Shown here in pieces: positions 58,591-64,000 of a stretch of DNA of 64,000 nucleotides. The DNA is from Gracilibacillus dipsosauri (lineage in GTDB: Bacteria > Bacillota > Bacilli > Bacillales > Amphibacillaceae): the NCBI RefSeq assembly GCF_003176895.1, contig NZ_QGTD01000014.1:1-64000 (forward strand). The letters run 5' to 3'. The position numbers were made by a program, and so were the translations under genes. Within the stretch, counting starts at the first letter, position 1. Each line of letters begins with the position of its first letter. The notes beneath the pieces were generated by a model, which saw nothing but the letters and a program-made list of their open reading frames with translations, was not told where the DNA came from and did not search any database.

Positions 58591-58928
58591 CCTATAGTAT
58601 AAACGAAACCACACTTACCATTTATACTTTACTAACTATAGGTTATTTGACATTTCTCTATAGATCGTATAATTTAGTAAGTGTTGCATTTCCGTTCGGG
58701 CATACACACCGAACAAACCTGTGGTAATTTGCTCACAAGTTATATATAGACACCTGCTAGTGAGCAGATGTTATTCATTTGCTAAATGTTTCTGTGGAAA
58801 AATAATAAGGAATCTAATAAGATTGAGTAGAGAACTCTATTAGCTAATAAAATGCCATTATAGTTACGAATAAGATTACAAGTATGCTAAAACAGCGCAT
58901 GTTAGATAGTTTTTCCAACATTTTTAAA

Positions 58929-58956
58929 AATATACATTAAAATTTATACTTGACAA
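58929..58956 (-). promoter_or_regulatory. Candidate distal rpoB promoter
   Basis: The minus strand reads TTGTCA (58956-58951), 16 nt, then TATATT (58934-58929). Use of it would give a leader of about 480 nt. Confidence 0.45.
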
Positions 58957-59012
58957 GGGTTTCGTCCTATTGGCATTTTTCAATATTAACACAAGTGGAT
59001 GGCAGAGTCAAC

Positions 59013-59609
59013 TTATTTAGCACGAAATATAAAATATCCTTTTTTCTTTGCGACAACTTCAACCTCCGAAAAAAGTTCTTCTAGTTTCTTCTGAGCAGAT
59101 GGAGCCCCCTGTTTTTTCTGAATAACGACAGATAATTCCCCACCATACAGCAATGCTTCCTTTGAATCTTCTAGCATTTGATGCACCACTTGTTTACCTG
59201 CGCGGATAGGCGGATTCGTCAAGATCGCAGCAAATTTCTTTTCTTTTATTTCACTAAATATATCACTTTCTAGAAAGCTTACATTTTTCACATCATTTTG
59301 CCGTGCATTTTCGTTTGCCAGTTCGAGAGCCCTTTGATTAATATCAACCCCAATGATATTTCGATCAGGGAAATCCTTCGCGAGTGCGATACCGACCGGA
59401 CCATACCCACAGCCTAAATCTAATATATCTCCATCAACAGCAGGAAGGGTAAAGGTATCGATTAAAAGTCTAGAGCCAAAATCGACCTCATTTTTCGAAA
59501 AAACACCGTTATCTGTTGTAAAGGTAAGAGAATACCCCCTTATTGGAAAAGTCCACGTCCTCCGATCACTCTCCACATCAGGGTTCTGAGAAAAATATTG
59601 ATTAGTCAT
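59013..59609 (-). CDS. Class I SAM-dependent methyltransferase, RsmC-like (YbxB)
   Basis: This 198-aa protein has the SAM-binding motif ILDLGCGYGPVGIALAK near residue 62 and the catalytic-type TNPPIR near residue 126, characteristic of small rRNA guanine-N2 methyltransferases of the RsmC group. The start was set at ATG 59609, with AAAGGAG 7 nt upstream; the 17-residue longer frame lacks this. It lies between rplL and rpoB, the place of ybxB in B. subtilis. The rRNA target is inferred from the family. Confidence 0.87.
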   Translation of the reverse strand: MTNQYFSQNPDVESDRRTWTFPIRGYSLTFTTDNGVFSKNEVDFGSRLLIDTFTLPAVDGDILDLGCGYGPVGIALAKDFPDRNIIGVDINQRALELANENARQNDVKNVSFLESDIFSEIKEKKFAAILTNPPIRAGKQVVHQMLEDSKEALLYGGELSVVIQKKQGAPSAQKKLEELFSEVEVVAKKKGYFIFRAK

Positions 59610-59680
59610 GGCATAACTCCTTTCCATGCAAAAAAGGATTCGATCAAAAATCCAGCACATATTCTAAGCATATCCTAACA

Positions 59681-59711
59681 CAAAAGCTCGCCATTATATA
59701 GCGAGCTTTTG
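59681..59711 (-). terminator. Terminator of rplJ-rplL
   Basis: A perfect 11-bp stem CAAAAGCTCGC/GCGAGCTTTTG with a 9-nt loop lies 14 bp after rplL. On the minus strand its 3' arm ends in TTTTG. The methyltransferase gene lies beyond it and must use read-through or its own promoter. Confidence 0.8.
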
Positions 59712-59724
59712 CGGTGTTCCTCTA

Positions 59725-60087
59725 TTATTTTAATTCTACAGTTGCGCCTGCTTCTTCAAGCTTAGCTTTCATTTCTTCTGCTTCTTCTTTTGCTACGCCT
59801 TCTTTGATTGCTCCAGGAGCGTTATCAACTAAGTCTTTTGCATCTTTAAGTCCAAGACCAGTGATTTCACGAACAGCTTTAACCACTTTGATTTTAGAAG
59901 CTCCAGCATTTTCAAGAACTACATCAAATTCTGATTTTTCTTCAGCTGCTTCTCCACCAGCTGCACCTGCTACAGCAACAGGAGCTGCTGCAGTTACACC
60001 AAATTCTTCTTCAATTGCTTTTACTAAATCATTTAACTCAAGAACAGACATTTCTTTGATTGCTTCAATAATTTGCTCTTTAGACAT
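59725..60087 (-). CDS. rplL: 50S ribosomal protein L7/L12
   Basis: This 120-aa protein has an N-terminal dimerisation helix pair, an Ala-rich hinge ([20 protein letters not shown]) and the C-terminal factor-binding domain with [20 protein letters not shown]. It forms the flexible stalk that recruits translational GTPases. Confidence 0.98.
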   Translation of the reverse strand: MSKEQIIEAIKEMSVLELNDLVKAIEEEFGVTAAAPVAVAGAAGGEAAEEKSEFDVVLENAGASKIKVVKAVREITGLGLKDAKDLVDNAPGAIKEGVAKEEAEEMKAKLEEAGATVELK

Positions 60088-60152
60088 GTTTAATTCCTCC
60101 TAATTTTTTATTATTTATGAACATATCCGAATGTTTTTTATATACCAAAAAC

Positions 60153-60653
60153 TTAAGCGCCTTGCTCTTCTTTTTGCTCCGCAACAGCTTTTGTTGCATA
60201 AGCGAAGTTGCGTACTGGCGCTTGTAGAACGCTGAGTAGCATAGAAAGCATACCTTCGTAGTTTGGAAGGTCCGCAAGCTCCTTGATTTGCTCAAGGGAA
60301 GCGACAGATCCTTCTACAACGCCACCTTTAATTTCAAGTGCTTCATGCTCTTTTGCAAAGTTACTCAATACTTTTGCAGGAGCTACAACATCCTCTTTGC
60401 TAAAAGCAATAGCAGTTGGTCCCGCAAGGACATCTGTTAATTCATTTAACTCTGCCTCTTCTACTGCACGACGGGTCATTGTGTTTTTGTAAACCTTGAA
60501 TTCTACACCAGCTTCACGTAATTGTGAACGTAATTCTGTTACTTCTGCTACATTTAATCCACGGTAGTCTACCAAAATAGTTGATTGGCTTTCTTTAAAC
60601 TTGTCAGCAATTTCAGCAACCACCTGTTTTTTCTGCTCCAATACTTTTGACAT
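60153..60653 (-). CDS. rplJ: 50S ribosomal protein L10
   Basis: This 166-aa protein begins [20 protein letters not shown] and has [20 protein letters not shown]. It anchors the L7/L12 dimers. The start was set at ATG 60653, with AGGAGG 7 nt upstream. The preceding leader has an L10-binding type structure and an internal terminator, so expression is probably autoregulated. Confidence 0.97.
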   Translation of the reverse strand: MSKVLEQKKQVVAEIADKFKESQSTILVDYRGLNVAEVTELRSQLREAGVEFKVYKNTMTRRAVEEAELNELTDVLAGPTAIAFSKEDVVAPAKVLSNFAKEHEALEIKGGVVEGSVASLEQIKELADLPNYEGMLSMLLSVLQAPVRNFAYATKAVAEQKEEQGA

Positions 60654-60689
60654 GATTCCACCTCCTGTTTTGCGATCATTATACCGCAC

Positions 60690-60885
60690 TTATAAAAGAT
60701 AAATATCTTTTACCAAAGTAAAAACCCCCATGTAGACATGGAGGTTTTATGACTGTCATTTATTGAAAGAGCATATGAAAACACACAAGCTCTTTACATT
60801 TATCCAGACACACCTCGGTAGGAAATTAAGCATAACGCACCTACTGTCTACGGTATAATGTATATATTTTGATTAACTTAACCTT
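60690..60885 (-). ncRNA. L10 leader RNA with attenuator
   Basis: On the minus strand the leader starts with conserved blocks CCGTAGACAGTAGGTGCG and CCTACCGAGGTGTGTC, which pair around GTAGG/CCTAC as in the Firmicutes L10 leader. It ends in the intrinsic terminator listed separately. Excess L10 is expected to bind and shut down its own operon. Confidence 0.75.
60721..60748 (-). terminator. Attenuator hairpin in the rplJ leader
   Basis: The stem AAAACCTCCATGT/ACATGGGGGTTTT (with G-U pairs) is followed by TTTACTTTGG on the minus strand. It lies 68 bp before rplJ and would stop transcription before the gene. Confidence 0.8.
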
Positions 60886-60890
60886 TGTGA

Positions 60891-60919
60891 ATTATACAGT
60901 GTACAATTCTAAAAGTCAA
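60891..60919 (-). promoter_or_regulatory. Promoter of rplJ-rplL
   Basis: The minus strand reads -35 TTGACT (60919-60914), 17 nt, then a perfect TATAAT (60896-60891), just downstream of the rplA stop codon. Confidence 0.85.
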
Positions 60920-60926
60920 GAATAAA

Positions 60927-61622
60927 TTATTTCGCAAATGCTGATGAATCTACTTTGATACCAGGGCCCATTGTAGATGATACAGCAACGTTTCGTAGGT
61001 AAGTACCTTTTGCAGCTTGAGGCTTAGCTTTAACAATTGTTTCAGCTAATGCTTGGAAGTTCTCTACGAGCTTATCTAAGTCGAAAGAAACCTTTCCAAT
61101 TGGCACGTGGATATTTGATTGTTTATCTACGCGGTACTCTACTTTACCTGCTTTAATTTCTTGGACAGCTTTTTCTACTTCGAAGGTTACTGTACCTGTC
61201 TTAGGGTTTGGCATTAAGCCTTTTGGTCCTAATACACGACCTAGCTTACCTACCTCTGCCATCATGTCAGGAGTTGCAACGACTACATCAAAATCAAACC
61301 AACCTTGGTTAATTTTATTAATTAGGTCTTGTTCTCCTACATAATCTGCTCCAGCAGCTTCCGCTTCCTTCGCTTTATCCCCTTTAGCAAAAACTAAAAC
61401 AGTTTGGCTTTTACCAGTACCATGTGGTAATACCATTGCTCCACGGATTTGTTGATCCGCTTTTTTCGGATCAACCCCTAAACGAAATGCTACTTCCACT
61501 GTTTCATCAAACTTCGCAGTTGCTGTCTTTTTTACTAATTCTAAAGCTTCTTTTACTTCATATGCTTTTGTGTTATCAACAAGCTTTAAAGCTTCTTGTT
61601 GTTTCTTTGTTTTTTTAGCCAT
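60927..61622 (-). CDS. rplA: 50S ribosomal protein L1
   Basis: This 231-aa stalk protein has [20 protein letters not shown] and [20 protein letters not shown]. The start was set at ATG 61622, where AAAGGAGG lies 8 nt upstream; the longest frame adds 17 spurious residues. L1 commonly represses rplK-rplA by binding its mRNA; the sequence GTGGGAGG before the gene resembles its rRNA site. Confidence 0.97.
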   Translation of the reverse strand: MAKKTKKQQEALKLVDNTKAYEVKEALELVKKTATAKFDETVEVAFRLGVDPKKADQQIRGAMVLPHGTGKSQTVLVFAKGDKAKEAEAAGADYVGEQDLINKINQGWFDFDVVVATPDMMAEVGKLGRVLGPKGLMPNPKTGTVTFEVEKAVQEIKAGKVEYRVDKQSNIHVPIGKVSFDLDKLVENFQALAETIVKAKPQAAKGTYLRNVAVSSTMGPGIKVDSSAFAK

Positions 61623-61691
61623 TATATTTTCCTCCTTTGTGGTTTTAACGGTTATACCTCCCACTTCTATCAAAAGCTAAAACATAACAAA

Positions 61692-61727
61692 GGTTGCGAC
61701 ATGAGGTATTCCTCTACTACCGCAACC
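61692..61727 (-). promoter_or_regulatory. Hairpin between rplK and rplA
   Basis: Arms GGTTGCG/CGCAACC enclose GAGG/CCTC. Followed downstream by AGTGGGAGGTATAACC before the rplA ribosome binding site, it may be part of an L1-responsive control region. Confidence 0.5.
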
Positions 61728-61754
61728 CATTAGCCTTTGTACAACGCTGTGAGA

Positions 61755-62180
61755 TTAGTCCTCGATTACGATACCCATACTACGTGCAGTACCTTCGACC
61801 ATACGCATTGCAGCTTCAACATCAGCAGCATTTAAATCAGGCATTTTCAGTTCAGCGATTTCCTTCACTTTGTCGCGTTTAAGTGTTGCAACTTTATTGC
61901 GATTTGGCTCCCCTGAAGCAGTTTCAATACCTGCTGCTTTTTTAAGCAATACTGCTGCTGGTGGAGTTTTTGTAATAAATGTAAATGAACGGTCTTCAAA
62001 AACCGAAATTTCTACTGGAATGATCAAACCAGCTTGATCCTGTGTACGAGCATTAAACTCTTTACAAAATCCCATGATATTAACACCCGCTTGACCTAAT
62101 GCAGGTCCAACTGGTGGTGCTGGGTTCGCTTTTCCTGCTGGAATTTGAAGTTTAACAACTTTCTCTACTTTTTTAGCCAC
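61755..62180 (-). CDS. rplK: 50S ribosomal protein L11
   Basis: This 141-aa protein has [40 protein letters not shown] and [10 protein letters not shown] at the C-terminus. It forms the GTPase-associated centre and is needed for RelA activation. The start was set at the GTG at 62180 (AAGGAGG, 8 nt upstream), which gives the exact family length; the 44-residue upstream extension is the transcribed leader. Confidence 0.97.
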   Translation of the reverse strand: MAKKVEKVVKLQIPAGKANPAPPVGPALGQAGVNIMGFCKEFNARTQDQAGLIIPVEISVFEDRSFTFITKTPPAAVLLKKAAGIETASGEPNRNKVATLKRDKVKEIAELKMPDLNAADVEAAMRMVEGTARSMGIVIED

Positions 62181-62283
62181 GAGACACACCTCCTTAAGTC
62201 CGTGATGTGGTAATAGGGTTTCACCCTCCCACTCTAATACATATGTTAAATAACCTTCTACTCGAGGCATAAAGAACATAAGA

Positions 62284-62312
62284 ATTTTAGCATTAATTAG
62301 CTTAAAATGCAA
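62284..62312 (-). promoter_or_regulatory. Promoter of rplK-rplA
   Basis: The minus strand reads -35 TTGCAT (62312-62307), 17 nt, then -10 TAAAAT (62289-62284). Confidence 0.75.
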
Positions 62313-62345
62313 GTACCTCTACCAATTAATTTAAATTCTAATTCC

Positions 62346-62882
62346 TTATGACATTTTTTTCACTTGTGAGAAATCTAATTCTACTGGTGTTTCCCTTCCG
62401 AACATGTTGACATGTACTCGAACCTTTTGTTTATCTAAATCTATTTTTTCAATCGTTCCGGAGAAATTATTGAACGGACCATCCACTACTTCTACCGTTT
62501 CTTTTAACTCAAAGTCTATTTCCGTTACAGGCTCTTGATAACCCATTCGCTTCAGAATTGTTTCCACTTCTTCTTCTAATAATGGGGTTGGTTTAGATCC
62601 AGAACCGGCCGAGCCAACAAATCCCGTTACACCTGGCGTGTTTCGGACCACATACCACGAATCGTCTGTCATCACCATTTCAGCTAATACATAGCCAGGG
62701 AATACCTTTTTCTTTGCCACTTTCTTCTTACCATTCTTGATTTCTGTTTCTTCATCTTCGGGAACTAACACTCTGAAAATCTTGTCTTCCATCCCCATGG
62801 ACTCTAGTCTTTTTTCTAAATTCGTTTTTACTTTATTCTCATATCCAGAATAAGTATGCACGACATACCATCTTTTTTCCAT
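62346..62882 (-). CDS. nusG: Transcription termination/antitermination factor NusG
   Basis: This 178-aa protein has the NGN domain (KRWYVVHTYSGYENKVKTNL), KKVFPGYVLAEMVMTDDSWY and the C-terminal KOW domain with VDGPFNNFSGTIEKIDLDKQ. It promotes pausing and links RNA polymerase to other factors. Family alignment favours the ATG at 62882, but this has no adjacent ribosome binding site; an in-frame ATG at 62906 lies only 1 nt after GGGAGG. A GGGCG-AAAAA-CGCCC hairpin between the two would bring the ribosome binding site to about 10 nt from the 62882 start. Confidence 0.95.
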   Translation of the reverse strand: MEKRWYVVHTYSGYENKVKTNLEKRLESMGMEDKIFRVLVPEDEETEIKNGKKKVAKKKVFPGYVLAEMVMTDDSWYVVRNTPGVTGFVGSAGSGSKPTPLLEEEVETILKRMGYQEPVTEIDFELKETVEVVDGPFNNFSGTIEKIDLDKQKVRVHVNMFGRETPVELDFSQVKKMS

Positions 62883-62972
62883 TTCTAGAGGGCGTTTTTC
62901 GCCCATCCCTCCCTTATTTATTAACTTGTCTTCTACGGCCGAATTCTAGTGATTTTGTTATTTGATTCCATT

Positions 62973-62994
62973 TAAAAAACCCGTCACGCGGGTT
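62973..62994 (-). terminator. Terminator after secE
   Basis: The stem AACCCG/CGGGTT with a TCACG-type 5-nt loop is followed on the minus strand by TTTTTT. It lies between secE and nusG, so nusG relies on read-through or on a promoter not recognised here. Confidence 0.75.
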
Positions 62995-63048
62995 CTCTTT
63001 AAATATTTTAGACATATTTATAAATAGTATAACATATATAAATTCTAT

Positions 63049-63228
63049 TTATTCAAATAAAAGATTTAAAAGTTGCGTAATTCCAAGATCTATTAATGCA
63101 AAAAAGATTGTAACAAAAGCGACGGTAACAATTACGGTAATCGTATAACGGGTTAATTCGCGCCCTCTCGGCCAGGACACTTTTTTCATTTCTCTGGATA
63201 CGTTCTTCAAAAAAGTTACAGGATTCAC
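63049..63228 (-). CDS. secE: Preprotein translocase subunit SecE
   Basis: This 59-aa protein has the conserved amphipathic helix NVSREMKKVSWPRGRELTRY and one membrane helix. It clamps SecY. The start was set at the GTG at 63228, with TGGAGG 8 nt upstream; this gives the same length as the B. subtilis protein, and the longer TTG frame starts inside the ribosome binding site. Confidence 0.95.
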   Translation of the reverse strand: MNPVTFLKNVSREMKKVSWPRGRELTRYTITVIVTVAFVTIFFALIDLGITQLLNLLFE

Positions 63229-63265
63229 TATGTGTACCTCCAAACTGTCTTCAATGCCAGTAAAA

Positions 63266-63412
63266 CTATTTCGTTTCCTTATGAATGGTATGTCTATTGC
63301 ACTGCTTACAAAACTTTTTCACTTCTAATCGAACCGAATCTGTTGTGTTTTTCTCCGTACTATAATTTCTATTATGACAAACCTCGCATGCAAGGACGAC
63401 CTTTTTTCCCAT
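63266..63412 (-). CDS. rpmGB: 50S ribosomal protein L33
   Basis: This 48-aa protein has two CxxC pairs (CEVC and CKQC), so it is a zinc-binding form. The start was set at ATG 63412, with AAGGGTG 6 nt upstream. It sits between sigH and secE, the position of rpmGB in B. subtilis. Confidence 0.93.
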   Translation of the reverse strand: MGKKVVLACEVCHNRNYSTEKNTTDSVRLEVKKFCKQCNRHTIHKETK

Positions 63413-63428
63413 GTTTTTCACCCTTTTT

Positions 63429-63457
63429 AATGTAGCATGGTTGAATAAGCCTGTCAA
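63429..63457 (-). promoter_or_regulatory. Promoter of rpmGB-secE
   Basis: The minus strand reads -35 TTGACA (63457-63452), 17 nt, then -10 TACATT (63434-63429). Transcription would start about 10 nt before the rpmGB start codon, giving a very short leader. Confidence 0.65.
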
Positions 63458-63488
63458 CGACCTACTAAATAATCCCCAGGTTTTTAGA

Positions 63489-64000
63489 TTAGGAGATATA
63501 AATATCGCTTTCTTCGAGGTATTTTTCTAATTTCCTCTTTACACGCTGAAGTGCATTATCAATTGATTTCGCATGTCGATTTAATTCCGCTGAAATTTCC
63601 TGATAGGTTTTGCCCTCTAAATATAACAATAGGACATCTCGTTCTAATCTACTTAACAGCTCTGCTAGTTTTCCCTCCATATCACCATGCTTCTCTCGAC
63701 TAATAATTAGTTCTTGTGGGTCTAAAGCAATCGTTGCTTCAAGAACATCTAACAAGGTGCGATCTGATTCCTCGTCATAGATAGGCTTGTCCAATGATAT
63801 ATACGAATTTAACGGCATATGCTTCTGTCTTGTTGCTGTCTTCACTGCTGTAATAATCTGTCTCGTAATGCAAAGCTCAGCAAACGCCCTAAAGGAAGAT
63901 TGCTTATCCTGTTGAAAGTCCCGAATAGCCTTAAATAACCCAATCATACCTTCTTGTGTAATATCCTCATGATCTGCTCCAACAAGAAAATAAGATTTAG
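63489..64000 (-). CDS. sigH: Sporulation sigma factor SigH (5' end outside the window)
   Basis: The visible part ends the gene and runs off the right edge; the frame continues upstream of the internal Met as [20 protein letters not shown], which is region 2.1/2.2 of SigH. Region 2.4 ([20 protein letters not shown]) and the C-terminal helix-turn-helix ([20 protein letters not shown]) are clear. SigH drives the transition to sporulation and competence. Gene order sigH-rpmGB-secE-nusG is that of B. subtilis. Confidence 0.95.
   Translation of the reverse strand, partial: KSYFLVGADHEDITQEGMIGLFKAIRDFQQDKQSSFRAFAELCITRQIITAVKTATRQKHMPLNSYISLDKPIYDEESDRTLLDVLEATIALDPQELIISREKHGDMEGKLAELLSRLERDVLLLYLEGKTYQEISAELNRHAKSIDNALQRVKRKLEKYLEESDIYIS

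Larger units (their letters stand above)
58449..59012 (-). promoter_or_regulatory. Long rpoB 5' region
   Basis: About 560 bp of AT-rich sequence precede rpoB. It contains two promoter candidates listed separately, a hairpin GTTCGG/CCGAAC (about 58694-58715), a two-part inverted repeat (58589-58603 with 58621-58644) and four copies of CTATAG within 101 bp (58563-58663). No gene is supported here. Confidence 0.55.

Noticed and set aside
58647-58673. Plus-strand promoter TTGACA...TATAAT upstream of rpoB
   Set aside because: The spacer is only 15 nt and there is no plus-strand gene or leader downstream that it could serve.
62925-62955. Resemblance to a cloning-vector polylinker (GGCCG, GAATTC, CTAGTGATT close together)
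   Set aside because: The string is short, interrupted relative to real polylinkers and embedded in normal nusG upstream sequence, so chance is the simplest explanation.

Overview
The window is chromosomal DNA of an endospore-forming, low-GC Firmicute of the family Bacillaceae. The conserved backbone runs on the minus strand in the same order as in Bacillus subtilis: sigH, rpmGB, secE, nusG, rplK-rplA, rplJ-rplL, a methyltransferase, rpoB-rpoC, the str operon (rplGB, rpsL, rpsG, fusA, tuf), the S10-spc-alpha super-operon (rpsJ to rplQ), the energizing module of an ECF vitamin transporter, truA, rplM-rpsI, then the sporulation/germination genes cwlD, salA, gerD, kbaA and pdaB. The left edge just enters the 5' end of a 16S rRNA on the minus strand, behind tandem rRNA promoters. 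Sporulation genes, a betaine-type BCCT transporter and the gene order suggest a halotolerant aerobic spore former (the Gracilibacillus/Oceanobacillus/Virgibacillus side of the family); the genus cannot be fixed from sequence reading alone.

Region by region: 1-4917 holds the rRNA leader and the germination cluster. From 4984 to 25679 about 20 kb of accessory genes sit between cwlD and rpsI, where B. subtilis has almost nothing. They are a flavin reductase/luciferase-like monooxygenase pair with an HxlR regulator; a large secreted pectate lyase; a BCCT osmolyte transporter; an FAD oxidoreductase plus ECF41 sigma factor operon; a sugar ABC importer with a YesL-type protein; a DJ-1/PfpI protein; an ArsR-SRPBCC pair; a TetR-MFS pair; and a sortase-anchored hybrid phosphatase. 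From 26031 to the right end the window is the ribosomal protein and RNA polymerase backbone, interrupted only by a MerR/TipAS regulator between truA and rplM.

How the genes work together: the pectate lyase (with a perfect CcpA cre upstream) and the ABC importer with YesL (a near-perfect cre about 85 bp downstream of its promoter) look like one catabolite-repressed pectin-use module, split by the BCCT and ECF41 genes. The ECF41 sigma factor lies behind a promoter that matches the ECF41 consensus exactly, which implies an autoregulated oxidoreductase operon. The surface phosphatase has four 11-bp-spaced PhoP repeats at the right distance from a -10 box, which implies phosphate-starvation control. 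The TetR, ArsR and MerR genes each have a visible dyad operator at their own promoter. In the backbone, promoters, leader RNAs (L13, L10, S10) and terminators can be read directly and define the transcription units. No insertion sequence, integrase, tRNA gene or CRISPR array was seen.
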